From: Epiperipatus broadwayi
Taxonomy: Eukaryota > Onychophora > Udeonychophora > Euonychophora > Peripatidae
Assembly (NCBI GenBank): GCA_028023455.1
Contig: JAQFVV010013292.1
Span: 103,773 to 167,772, forward strand
Direction of reading: 5' to 3'
DNA: 64,000 nt
A program made the position numbers and the translations under genes. The notes below the pieces were generated by a model that saw only the letters and a list, made by a program, of their open reading frames with translations, was not told the DNA's origin and ran no database searches. This document shows, piece by piece, positions 23,601-35,020 of this stretch. Position 1 is the stretch's first letter. Each line of letters opens with the position of its first letter.

Positions 23601-24222
23601 TTTAGAAAAACTAAGTGCATGAAAAATATTGAGGTTAAGCACTTCAAAGAATATTAAATATTTTCACAGCATAACCAATGGTATAACTATGAAGACATTA
23701 AATACCCTTGAAAGGCTATGACTATGGGGACATTTAATGCTCTTGAAAGGCTATGACTATGGAGACATTTAATGCCCTTGAAAGGCTATGACTATGGAGA
23801 CATTTAATGCCCTTGAAAGGCTATGACTATGAAGACATTTAATGCTCTTGAAAGGCTATGACTATGGAGACATTTAATGCCCTTGAAAGGCTATGACTAT
23901 GGAGACATTGAATGCCCTTGAAAGGCTATGACTATGGAGACATTTAATGCCCTTGAAAAACAGTTAATGCTTTTGAAAGGCTATGACTATAAAGACATTT
24001 AATACTCTTGAAAGGCTATGACTATGAAGACATTAAATGCCCTTGAATGACTATGAAAGACATTTAATGCCCTTAAATGGATATGACTATGGAGATATTG
24101 AATGCCCTTGAAAAGGTTACGACTATGAAGACATTTAATATCATTGAAAAGCTATGACTGTTGGCATTCAATGTGCATAAAAACACATAGCTTGAATATT
24201 TTTCATGCAACTTAGTTTTTCT
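23601..24222. mobile_element. Element with inverted ends enclosing a minisatellite
   Basis: A 27-bp inverted repeat (AGAAAAACTAAGTGCATGAA ... at 23604-23630, complement at 24196-24222 with one extra base) brackets the whole tandem array. This suggests a non-autonomous element whose interior expanded as a tandem repeat. Confidence 0.6.
23683..24162 (+). repeat. 35-bp minisatellite, about 13 units
   Basis: The unit consists of GAAAGGCTATGACTATGGAG followed by ACATTTAATGCCCTT. Interior units are nearly identical. Units at both ends differ (ATAAAG, GAAGAC, short units near 23955 and 24040), as expected for arrays homogenised in the middle. The unit length is not a multiple that leaves an open coding frame. 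Confidence 0.95.
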
Positions 24223-25768
24223 TAGGAGAACATGTTAGCACATATATTTATAACATAAAATGAAATTACACCACAAAAGGATATGCTTGAAAGATGATAA
24301 ACATATTTAGCATACTTTAAATATAACTGTTTCATTAAATTTATTTGAAGAATAAATAATTGATTTTGGAGTAAACATTTGAATTCCTAAAACATTTGCT
24401 GTCAAATTTCTTGTCAAAGTTTTAAGTATTGAGAAGCTTTCAGTTGTAGTAATAATCTGGACATTTTTGTTTAACAATACATATTACCAAATTATAAAAA
24501 AAATAAACAAAATTACAACTGTAGCTAAATTCCATGTGTGAAGGAGAAGGAGGTCACTATTCCCAAATTCTAAAAATAACTGCAATTAGCATAATTCTAG
24601 AATTTTTTAGAGTCAAACATTTAGTCTTTTATTCAAAACAAATAGTTAATTGAAAGATTATCTCATCTTTTAATAATTTTTAGCAAATTATTTAATACTG
24701 AAATTTATTATGGTATTAAAAAATTGTACATTCTTTAAACATTAAAATTTACATTATTTAATAAAATTATATTAATAACATTTTAAACATTTTTTTTTTA
24801 TTGTCAGGTCTGAATATACTTTTCATAATTATACTATTTTAAAAAAATTACATTAAAGTATTAAACTTAAAACATTAAATTAGTTTTAACATGCAGGCAC
24901 ATTCATATCCCACTATTAAATTTCTTATTTAAGAAAGCTAACTTAAATATATGAACTAATTATTGGTTTTAAAATAATGTTTTTAAAGTGCATAAACTTT
25001 AGAATTCTCTAATTAAACTAGATTACAGTACTATTTAAAATTAAATAATACTCTTTACTGGCAAGTAATTTAATTATCTAAGAACTACTTCAAAGTTTAA
25101 ACTTATTTTAAAGTTCTTATATGACATTTTAATTTACTAAATGATGTGACAACTAATCTAAGATTATTTTAGCTTTACTATTTTAAAAATCAACTTAATA
25201 CCTTAAATCAGTAGTAACTATTGATACTTACTTAAAATTTTGAGTTATTTATGGATTTTAAATATTGTAAAATTTACACTGAAAGACAATTTTTAAGAAT
25301 GACTAATTAGTTACATATACAATTTAAAATATTTAATGACAAAATTAATTTACTGGAAAATTAAACTTAAATTTTTAAAAAAATAATATATCACGACTTG
25401 ACGTTCAGCTTTACTGCAAAAGCTGAAGGTCACAGTATATATAAACATGAGGGTAAAGATGCAATGTTGGATTTTGAAAAGAAGTTGTTTACATTAAGAG
25501 ATGAGAATAATGGATAATATGAATAAAAATAGCATAATGTTACAGTAAGGACAGAAAAGACTTACAGAAGTCTGGACACTGTTGTAGGAAAAGAATGGTT
25601 TTAAAAAATTACTAAATTAATGTAAAACTTGATTTTACTATTATGCAAGAAGATAAAATAGTGGAGAGAATTGGAAGAAGCTTAGTTATATGAGGAAAAA
25701 AAACGATTTTTTAGTAGTGATAGAGATACATTTGAGTGATGAAGAATAATGATGTCTTGAAATATAAT

Positions 25769-25952
25769 ATTAATATCTATTGTTCTTTATTACTTTTTAC
25801 AGTGCCTCTTTACAACCTACTATTGATGGTTTCTTCCACTTTTGAAAATATAAGAAGTTCTGAAGAAGATTGCTAGTGTAATGAAAACCATCAATAGTTG
25901 GTTGTAAAAAAAGCAATGTAAAAAGTAGTAAAGAAAATAGTGGATATTAATA
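25769..25952. mobile_element. Short inverted-repeat element with hammerhead-like motif
   Basis: Arms 25769-25832 and 25885-25952 pair over about 64 bp (TTTACAACCTACTATTGATG against CATCAATAGTTGGTTGTAAA, then ACTTTTTAC/GTAAAAAGT). Between the arms is CTGAAGA-A-GATTGC-TAGT-GTAAT-GAAAAC at 25860-25888, the motif seen in the other inverted-repeat families of this window. No coding capacity. Confidence 0.7.
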
Positions 25953-26326
25953 TATGGATTTGGCAATAAGAAAGAATAAAGTCTTCAAATATACATGACA
26001 ATTTTTTTTAAAAAATCAGAAAGAAAAAACATTTTTTAATGGCAAATATAAGAATTATTGCTATAAATTAATATTTATCAATTTATTAGATTTTTTAAAT
26101 TTGAGATTTAATTAAATAAATTTTTTTTCCCACTTATGTGGTTTGAGTTTTTCAGCCATAGATATTTTTAATTTTTCCAAAATTGAGGAATGAAAATTGT
26201 TGTGCTTTTCCCACAATGATGTATTTATAACAAAGACATTTCATATTTTGAAATATCTGTTGCAGAATGCATGCACATGATATGGGGAATTTCACTTTGT
26301 CACATTGTATATACGTGTGTGTATAT

Positions 26327-26965
26327 TGCGGGCAGACGGGGGCGGGAGGCGGGAAAAAGCCGACCAAGCCGTGGAGAGGCCCCACACCCCGCAAGGCGAA
26401 CCGAGACAGGCCTGTCACGAAAACAACGACCCCAATTTTACGCTTGAACCCAGTCGGAGCAAAACAGGCGAACGACGAACCGGTAAAAGAAGACGAGCCT
26501 AATCAATCATAGCCCGTCACAAGAAACACGAACACAAACAACCGAGGGGGAAAAGCCCCACCGCCCCAAGAACGGAGTTTCCCATGTATATTATTTATTT
26601 GAACTTAAACAATGAAAAAAGGTGGCAATAATAAAGAGAACAACAAAAAGGCCTGAGTAGAAAACAGGGGAAAGTGGGCGAGGAATAACAAGAAAAGAAT
26701 TGAGACAAATAAACAAGGGAAAAAAAAAACATACAACACTTTTCCGGTTGCTGCTACCCGCACCAAATAAAAAAAACGATTAAAAACATTATGGAAAAAA
26801 AAGAACAAAAATCGGACAGGAGCCAGGGGAAAAAAGTGGGAATTGGAGAAAAAGAGAAGAAACAGCAAAAAAGGGAGGGGGGCGTAGCAAAAGGGTCGCC
26901 TTTGAACACTAGTAACCCCCTAAAGAATAAAAGGGCGGGGGGGGGTAGATGCACTCTCGGGGGGG
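26327..26965 (+). mobile_element. GC-rich purine-rich island, possibly internal 3' part of an LTR element
   Basis: Composition changes abruptly at TTGCGGGCAGACGG and remains G/A-rich, unlike anything else in the window. Short frames read QTGAGGGKKPTKPWRGPTPR and, in another frame, VERPHTPQGEPRQACHEN, ending in TGKRRRA and a stop near 26500. Neither is recognisable. The stretch ends in long G runs (26931-26965) that could act as a polypurine tract immediately before TGTT. Contamination or misassembly is unlikely but cannot be excluded from sequence alone. Confidence 0.35.
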
Positions 26966-27291
26966 TGTTTTAGGAGGCGTGCTTGCCGGCCGGTGTTTAC
27001 AAACGATTTTAACCGAACTTTGTTTTAAAAAAAAGCGAATTTATATAAGTTTTTCCCCTAGGTTTTTTTTAGCCCGGATCACGCCCTTCAAAAGATTGAA
27101 CAGACAGATAATTAAAGTATTTTTCTGTTTTATGGTTTAACGTTTAAATAAATATTGAATAATTTTATTTAGAGAACGTTTTGGCAAGCAAAGCCCCTTT
27201 TTTTCCGTTGCTTTTTTATAGGTTCTCTTTCTGACATTCTGGTGTCTTGCAACCAATCAATATAACTCAAAGTAAAGGATAAAACACAACA
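26966..27291 (+). repeat. Candidate LTR (326 bp)
   Basis: Begins TGTTTTAGG directly after a G-rich tract and ends ACACAACA, so the ends are TGTT...AACA as in retroviral-type LTRs. Inside, in the expected order, are a TATATAAG box (27040-27047), an AATAAA-type signal (about 27147) and a GC/CT-rich downstream part. No second LTR was found in the window, so it would be a truncated 3' end or solo LTR. It has not been shown to recur here. Confidence 0.35.
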
Positions 27292-27869
27292 AATTTCCCG
27301 CGCGTGGTATTCAAGTACGATGTAAGTTTGGAGAAAATGGATACATGGAAGTTAAATCCAAATTCGATTAGATTTTTCCTATTATTTTGTAAACCAAAAT
27401 ATAAAATTGATATACAACCTTTATTTACTTTATAAACACAAATAATTTACACATATATTTTTTTTAATAATAATATTTTTTAAAAAAATTTAATTTATAA
27501 ACAAATATACATAACATAAAAACATTGAATTGTATGTAACGGGGTTACTATGGTGACTGTATTAATATACATGAAATATGTAAAATAATATCGATCCTAC
27601 TTAAGTAAACCTACATTAGAACTGAATTGTTTTCAAAATTTATTTATTTACCTATATGTTTTTCCTGAGTTTGATTATAGCGAATTTATTATTTTTTTAA
27701 GCTAGAATCAACAGTAAACAATTCTATTTAAAAGCTTTAGGTTGCCGTGGTGATCAATTTAAACCCATATTTCCAAGATTTTCCATTATCTATCTATCAA
27801 GCAAAAGAAAAATCAAATTAGATCAACAAACTTCTTTATTTATTTATTTATTTATTTTTAAATACCTGG
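27292..27869. other. AT-rich intron sequence with (TTTA)n
   Basis: Contains a TTTA tetranucleotide tract at 27833-27856 next to the 3' end of the antisense LINE. It could be the LINE's simple-repeat tail (TAAA on the element's strand) or pre-existing target DNA. Confidence 0.5.
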
Positions 27870-28612
27870 ATCATCAATCCGAATATTCACAATATATATC
27901 ATCACCCATTATCAATCCACTGCATGATGGTCTCTCCAAGTTCAATCCATCTTTTTTGATCTTTAGCTTCTCTTCTCCACATTACCCCTGCACACTCTTA
28001 TTTCATTCATCAATCTCACATGTGGTCTCTTTCTGGGTCCTTTACAATTCCTTGGAATCCAGTTTAAGCTTTCATTTTTTCATCTATTTTCATCTCTTCT
28101 AGCTATATGAACCAGCCCAACTCCACTTGAGCCTTAATTTTTTCAATGAGGTTCTCTTACCCATATATTGCATTTTCGATCTCTTATTGTTATTCCCAAC
28201 ATGCATCTCTCTACATACTTCTTTGAGTGGTCTGAAGTCTCTGTATTGCTCTTCTATTAAGTGTCCAAGTCTCAGATCCATAAGTAAGAACTGGCAAAAC
28301 ACATTTATTAAAAATCTTCCTTTTCAAACACATTGGCATATTTCCTTTTCATATCAAGTTATTTCTACCAAAAGCACTCCAACCAAGTTTATTTCTATGA
28401 TTAATTTCATCTATTATGTTTCCATCTGTATTATAATCTGACCTAGATATTTGTAATTGTTAACTTTTTCTAACTCATCATAATCAATCTTTATTTTCAT
28501 ATTTTGAGAAAATCCATTAAACATTGCTTTAGTGTTTTTAACATGTACCTTTAGTCCTACTATCTTACTTTCATCTGATAACTCCTGCAACATTTCATGT
28601 AGCTCTAAAGCA

Positions 28613-29461
28613 TTATTTACAAAAAACGATTACATCATCTGCAAAATCTAAATGACTTAAATAATCACCATTTACTTTCACTCCTTCAGCTTCCCATTTT
28701 AATCCACAAAATACTTCTTGCAGCACTCCTGTAAAAAGTTTTGGAGATATGGAGTCACCCTGTCTTACACCCTTCTCAATTTTGACTTTCCTACTATCAT
28801 TATGTAATCTAATTGTTGCTGTTGCATTTTTATAAATATTCTTTAAAATATGAAAATATCCTGAATCTATATCTTGATGATCCAATGCTTTAATCACTGA
28901 AGAAATGTTTATAGAATCAAACGCCTTTTCATAATCTAGAAATCCAAAGTATAATGGCAACTCATATTCATTTGTTCTTTCTATAACTTCTCTCAATACC
29001 TGGATGTGATCTACTGTACTAAAACCACTTTTAAATCCAGCTTGTTCTCTTGGTTGGTGGAAATCCAGTGTTCTCTGTAGATGAGTTGTAATTATCTTGG
29101 TAAAAAAATTGTATAAAATTGATAAAAGACTAATAGGTCTGTAATTTCTAATATCTTCTTTATTACCTTTTTTAAATATTAATATTAAGACTGCATTCTT
29201 CCAATCATCTGGTACATCTTTATCATGTAGACCCTTTTTATATAACTTTGCTAAAAAAAATTCTATTTCCTCACCTACTTCTTTTAATATATCAATTATA
29301 ATTCCATCATTACCTGGAACCTTTCTTTTCTTCATAAATTTAATTGCATGTCTCACTTTTTCATTTAAAATTCTGGGCAATTCAGAAGATATAATAGGTA
29401 TAGGAGGTATTTGTTCTTTATTACTATATAATTCTTGATAGAAGTCTTCTACATATTTCAT
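28613..29461 (-). pseudogene. Reverse transcriptase frame of LINE copy 2
   Basis: A 282-codon uninterrupted frame covering the RT fingers and palm. It has VPDDWKNAVLILIFKKGNKE, NYRPISLLSILYNFFTKI, FLDYEKAFDSI (first catalytic Asp region), KIEKGVRQGDSISPKLFTGV and HLDFADDVIVF with the catalytic Asp pair. The frame ends in a stop-producing shift just after VFCK, so thumb and C-terminal regions lie in other frames. It starts at a Met within the element, not at the element's own start. Family assignment as a LINE RT is certain. The clade (RTE- or related) needs a phylogeny. Confidence 0.9.
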
Positions 29462-30246
29462 GATGTCATTTCTCTTTTTAGTTATAATGCTATCTTTTTT
29501 TTCTTATTGCAGATATAAATTTCCCACCAATACCAAAATTTTGTTTTACACTCTTGGACTTTTATTCTCTTCTACAGCTTTCCTTGGTAGTTCACAATTA
29601 TACTTTCTTATATCATTTTCAATTCTTTTCCTCACCATTTTACAAAATTCGAAATATTCAACTTTTTTTAATGCATCATTTTTGTATATCTTCATATTCC
29701 TTCTTTTTCATAAATTCTCTAGTCTCGGTAGAAATTTTATTGGTCAATTGCTGCTTTTTTCTACCAGCTATCTTTGTTGCAGTTTTTAAAAGCGCATCAG
29801 TTATTTTCTTATTAATTTCATTCAAATCAGAATCATGTTCAAAATCTACTAATACTTGAAACCGATTTGTAAGTTCTAATTTAAATTCATTACAATGTTT
29901 CTGAAGATTAGGAATATCAATTGTAAATATTGTTTTTCTTAATAATTTTTCTCTCTCTAGTTTTGCATTAACATGTATCTTACATCTTACTAATCGATGA
30001 TCACTTCCTGTGTTAAATTTATTAAGAACATTACAATTTTGAAATATGTATTATCTTTTAGTCAAAATATCCAATTCTGCTGTACCTTCATTTGAATGCT
30101 TCCATGTCCATTTCATTTTAAAATTTTTCTTTAAAAAAAAAATCATAATATAAAGTTGTTGTTTTTTTTTGCAAAGTCCACAAGTCTATGGTATGTCCTC
30201 TCTCATTTCGATTACCATAACCAAAATTACCTACAGCATTTTCATC

Positions 30247-30579
30247 TTACATTTGTTTACCAATTCTAGCATTAAAATCTCCCATAACAATTTTAAAATG
30301 TTGTTTACTCTGATCAAAAACCTTTTGTACATCCTTATAAAAATCTTCTTCTAACCCTTGCAATTTTCCTTCACTTGAAAGTGATCTGCAGTTGTAAGTA
30401 CCTAAATAAAAAGTCGTCATCAAATGGCAGCCTGGGTCCACAATCAGGGGATTTTTACCAACCTTTGCCTTTGGCCACCATTCGCTGCCTTGGTTGGTGA
30501 TTTTATAGCCTCCTGGGAATAAGGGCCATGATTTATTTTTGTCTGTCATGATTGTATATATCGGAGAAATATTTATCAT
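30247..30579 (-). pseudogene. N-terminus and truncated endonuclease of LINE copy 2
   Basis: A 110-codon frame with MTDKNKSWPLFPGGYK, NPLIVDPGCHLMTTFYLGTY, NCRSLSSEGKLQGLEE and then directly DFYKDVQKVFDQSKQ and VMGDFNARIGKQM. About 90 residues of the endonuclease that copy 1 retains (LIGLCEVRRKG to YAPTTS) are missing, which removes the catalytic Glu. Confidence 0.8.
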
Positions 30580-31134
30580 TTACACATGCATTCATTCTGC
30601 TTCAGCAGGCAACTGAGAAGAAAGACCATGGTGTTTCTTGATCTTAAACTCAGAAGTAAAAAGACAATAAACTCATAACACTGGCTAATGCGTGTTGGTG
30701 AGCAGCCGATCCATGTTCGTATACTATATGAATAATCACATAGTAATAACAGCTGCAATGACCAGCACGTATGAAGTGGACATTAGGAATTTGTCCTGCT
30801 CGGTTCCTTTAAGGCCTCCAAGAGGAATCAAAGGGTCTGTTTTCAGTTAATATTAACCTTTTTTCTACAGCCACATATAAATTGTAAGGAGATTTAATTA
30901 TAGATTTTTTTTGATCAGTACAGTAATTGTTGGTTTAAGGGCTAAGGATTTCTGGGCTGATGCCTCAGCTGAAGAAGATTCAAAAAATTTTTTGTCATAT
31001 AAATAGAGCCATTATGGAAGTACTACAGTTTTCTTCCTTTTTTTTTATGTATTGATTTCTATATTTATATATGATACCATTTCCAACTTTCTCATACACA
31101 TAACAATGCTATTTTTTACACCAAAACATTACAT

Positions 31135-31161
31135 TTTCGACTGCCCTGCAGTCATCATCAG
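31135..31161 (-). other. Isolated hammerhead-like motif
   Basis: The - strand reads CTGATGA-T-GACTGC-AGG-GCAGTC-GAAA, with a perfect 6-bp stem and 3-base loop. It matches the layout seen in the inverted-repeat families of this window. No associated repeat copy was identified around it. Confidence 0.5.
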
Positions 31162-31776
31162 AGCTACAATATCCAAATATATAATCATATAATTAATATA
31201 TTATATTTATATAAATAATCAAAAACATACATCTTAGCTTGACTATTATAAATAATCATTTTCCATTTCATTAGTGTACTATTAATTTCATTTTTTTATT
31301 TATAGTATTTTATTATTAATTATTCTAAAACAATTGGACTATAATTTTAAAACTTTGCGCTTTAAACTCTATTATTTAATCATTATTTCATTATTATCTT
31401 TTTAATTATATTTTCTTAATTACTTCTAAACTTTCTTTATTTTTATTATATATTTAATTATTAACTTTTTTACATTATAAATTACCATTTTATTACATTA
31501 CTAAATAATTACATCTATATAATCCTATTTCCAAATACCAACTGACAAATTTTCAAAAATTCTCATACTTGTTTACCACCTTTATCATCATTTTTTTCAA
31601 ATTTATTTCTAAACTTTTTTATATTCAAACTATTATTAATAATAATAACTATAATTATTCATAAAATTATAGTCTATTAAATATATTGTACATATATACA
31701 CACACATGTATTTTATGCACCCCACTGAGGGTTGGTTTTATATTTAATTAGCTCTGATTTTTTTAAATATTTTCAG

Positions 31777-31842
31777 CCATTGCTGAAAAACCTGTAGAAG
31801 TCTTCAAAACAACGTTGTCGAAAAAGAGAAAGATGACTCGAG
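31777..31842 (+). CDS. Coiled-coil protein, exon C
   Basis: A 66-nt exon between TTTTCAG and GTACTG. The incoming CC completes Ala with exon B's G, and the frame then reads IAEKPVEVFKTTLSKKRKMT followed by R, leaving a final G for exon D. KKRK is a compact basic cluster that could serve as a nuclear localisation or nucleic-acid/lipid contact patch (inference). The exon is bounded by consensus splice sites and is open only in the frame dictated by its neighbours. Confidence 0.8.
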
Positions 31843-34759
31843 GTACTGTCAATAAATATAATGAATCAAAATAGTTAATGCAATTTCTGCTTGTATTATT
31901 AACTTTAAGTTGGCTTATGTATTTGATTGAAAACAAATTCAATTTTTAAACCCACATGTATGTGATCACAAAAGTGGGCTATTGCTTCTGGTAGGAATAT
32001 ATATATATATATAAACTTCTAGCTTAGTTATTTGTTTATTGGAGGTTTTTTCACCTAAAATTTTTATTTGTAGTGAGGGAGGTCAAAAGATATCACATTA
32101 GTGTGGCCTTAGTGGCAGCAATTTTAATTAGTGTCCATGAAACTTTTGTAGAATATTGATGTATTTGCTTAAAAACTGATATCTAGGATGCTTTTTTCAG
32201 CTAGGTATTCTCTGCAAATTTATTCAGTAGATTCATTGTGTCTAATGTGAAGGGGAACATACATACTGTTGCATTTAGTTGTAATATAATTATGTTATCC
32301 ATTCACTTCAAGCCTTTTCATAGATATATTGATGAAAACTCTTTTCAAAGGTTGAAATTAACAGAATCCTCCTTCCATGTAGTCTGTTTAATGAGAGAAT
32401 GTTATTAGTCAACAATCAGATTAGGGTGATTGGCCTGGAGAACAGGCACACACAGTTTTTTTTTTTGTCAATAAGCTGAATAATATGATGTGGGACAGAA
32501 TAAAAGAACAATTCAGAACATTAAAAATGTTAAATTATTAACAATTTATTTAAAATTATAAATACAAAAGAATCAATGATAGATAAAAACTAAAATTTGT
32601 AATAAACATTTTTGTTGTCATGATAACAAAGTATATACAGAAAAGTTGTTGCTACAAAAATATTTATGGGGTGGATTGAATTTGGAATGCTTCTAATTTA
32701 TGATTGCATCAGAATTGGGATTCAATTCACAAGTGTTTGTTTGTTGAATAATTTCTACATTTTCATCTTTTATTCATGATCTGATTTTGCTCTTTGTATT
32801 TTTCATTAAAGAAAATGTTATTTCTCATTGGTGTGTCAATCCAATGAATGGCAATTATTTCTGTGACTTATGCAGAATATTTTTAAACATTTCTAGGTTT
32901 AAAAAAGTATAAAAATCCATTATTATTTTTTCAGCAGTTTCTCTAATATTAAACTAGATTGCAAATTTATCACTTCTAACTGGACACAAAGTAATGCATC
33001 ATCTGGTAAATTCATTGAACAGGTGACTTATTATTACCTGATTTCTTAAATTCAGCACATTTTAAGTGTTCTTTTTTGCAAGATTGGAAAAAGAGTTAAC
33101 CGTCACTTTTGAAATTGTGAAAATAAATTTAGTTTGTTCTAAATGATGTGACATTTGTATACATATCATAAATAAATAATCATTTCCCTTGTAATGATAA
33201 ATTTAATTCATTTTGTTACATTAAAATTAACCATTGGTCAGCTTTTAATTCACGCAAATCATGATATCGTTTGAGTGCTTGTAAGACTAATCAGTATTTT
33301 AACAGATTTTTCAAAATATTTTATTTGTTTTAATTTTTGTTTTGGTAAAAATTGCTTAAATTTGTTGAAAAGTTTTGCTGAAAAATAACTTTTTTAATTA
33401 TATTATTTAAAAACTGTTTTGGTACAAACTAAACAAATAACTTAATTGTCTATGATCATGCAATTTAATAAATGGACAGGTTCTATAGCTTGAATTAAAA
33501 TGCATATTAAACAGCAAACCCTTGAGGAACTGTTTTAGATGAATAGTCTTAGTCTTAATTACAACATAAACAGGAATATAATTTATTCTCAAAATATATG
33601 TATAAACAAATTCTTGTAACAGAAACCTCAATTATCAATAATTTTGAACCCTTTCACCATTCTCATATAGACTTTTTTGGGGGTATTATCAATAAGATGC
33701 TTTGAATCAAGAAAATATTAATGGTGATCATGCAATATAATAAGTTCTTTAAAAAGTTGGAAAACTATATTTATATTGTAACCTTGTCACATATGTGCTA
33801 TCCATTATAAATAATCAAGTGTGACATTTTAGGGTCACCAAATTCCTTTTTATAACCTCACCTTCGCTAACACTTGCACTTTTACTTAACTCATCAATTA
33901 TGAATACATATAACCTTCCTTCATATGCTTACACTTATGCCTACACGTTTGGGTGCTAACTCCTATTGTAACCTTTTCTCATAAGCTTTTCCATCTAAAT
34001 TCCTTTGTAACCTTTCCTATCCATCCTACAATTCCCTAACATGCAAATTATGTACTCAAAAATTAAAATGTAAAGACACAAAGATATTATTTTTTGACTA
34101 TTGAACTGATTAGCATGAACTATAAATCTAAAGAAGATTACAAGGTGATTATGAAGATAATAACTTCTGGCTAAACTAGCTTTAAAATTTCCAAACAAAA
34201 TATTCTAATAAAAATTTACTATTTGTCAAACCAATAAATAATGAATCCGGTCTATGAAAAGAATATGAGATTGGAATTATAAATTAAGATATAAATAATT
34301 AACTGGGTGATGAAGATAAATAAGAATTGAATAATAAAATGAAATGAGTCTAAGAGCAAAGAGGAGAGAAAGATGTATTAGAATACTGAAGGGTTAAGAT
34401 AATGATAGACTAAGAGCTAATGACTGATTAAGATGGTAATGGAATAAGAGCTAGTGAATGGTGAATTAATTATGATAATGAATTAGGATGAAATAAGAAT
34501 GAAGAAATAAAGAAAGATCGAGATGATAGATGAGAATAATGATGATGATGGAAGATGATATCCAGAACTATAAACTGATATTGAATTAAAGGATAGAAAG
34601 ATAAACTAAAGTAAAATATGGATTCCAAGCTTGACCAAACCATAATATTTACCATCAAATTAAAACAATATATAAACTCAAAAGTAAGGAAGAACTTTAC
34701 ACGTTAAGTTATGCTGACTATAAAACAACTGTGAAAATAAACATAACTCAAAAATTCAA
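31843..34759 (+). other. Intron 3, proximal part
   Basis: AT-rich. It contains a TA microsatellite (31988-32010) and a purine-rich stretch at about 34310-34570 with GATGATGATGG. No exon or coding remnant recognised. Confidence 0.5.
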
Positions 34760-35020
34760 TACTCAACAATCTAAGGCTCCAAGTTTTATTCCCATGCAAG
34801 TACTGTCACTAATCAGGCTAACAATACCTGAAGAAAAGAGGATAATAACATCTTTAAAAATGGTCTATATACTAACTTGGGTGCTATTTCTAAATTTGAA
34901 TGTAATTGGAAGATTTAAATAAAGTTAAATTTTTCTAAAGACATTCAATACGTAATATTAGATGGTGCAAATAGTGCAATACAACTAAATACTATCATCA
35001 CAAATCTTCAGGAAAACACT
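34760..35020 (+). repeat. tRNA-headed PLE terminal repeat, diverged solo copy
   Basis: Shares GTACTGTCACTAATCAGGCT, AACAATACCTGAAGAAAAGA, GAATGTAATTGGAAGATTTA, AATAAAGTTAAATTTTTCTA and CACAAATCTTCAGGAAAACA with the copies at 61.5 kb and 10.8 kb. The B box is decayed (CCAAGTTTTATTCCC) and the A box is lost. The CTGAAGA motif is present but its hairpin is broken. Confidence 0.7.

Larger units (their letters stand above)
27870..30870 (-). mobile_element. Non-LTR retrotransposon (LINE), endonuclease-RT type, copy 2, antisense in intron 2
   Basis: The same family as 4764-7660, nearly full length. From 30870 downwards it has the 5' leader, the N-terminal MTDKNKSWPLFP (from 30546), an endonuclease with an internal deletion joining LQGLEE directly to DFYKDVQKVF, GDFNARIG, a degenerate linker region (30130-29460), an intact RT core (29461-28613), the post-RT region with MKIKIDYDELE and YLGQIINTDGN, and the tail LTYGSETWTLN, a decayed WSWAG and CAGVMWRR. 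The 3' end is near 27870-27900, next to a TTTA repeat. The two copies carry different deletions, so together they show the family's full layout. It is antisense to the host gene. Confidence 0.9.
21752..31776 (+). other. Intron 2 (10.0 kb)
   Basis: Runs from donor GTAAAT to acceptor TTTTCAG. It holds a possible GIY-YIG fragment (22040-22210), a minisatellite within inverted ends (23601-24222), a hairpin repeat (25769-25952), a GC-rich LTR-like island (26327-27291) and an antisense LINE (27870-30870). The stretches 22220-23600, 24225-25768 and 27292-27869 are AT-rich without recognised features. Confidence 0.7.

Noticed and set aside
23683-24162. CRISPR-like array
   Set aside because: Units are contiguous 35-bp tandem repeats without unique spacers in an animal genome. 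It is a minisatellite.
26267-26512. Pro/Lys/Arg-rich 65-81 codon frames in the GC-rich island as exons
   Set aside because: Overlapping frames on both strands are expected in GC-rich DNA, and no splice signals or known motif support them.
30961-30990. CTGAAGAAGATTC near the LINE 5' end as another hammerhead-like motif
   Set aside because: No downstream GAAAC at the required distance and no stem.
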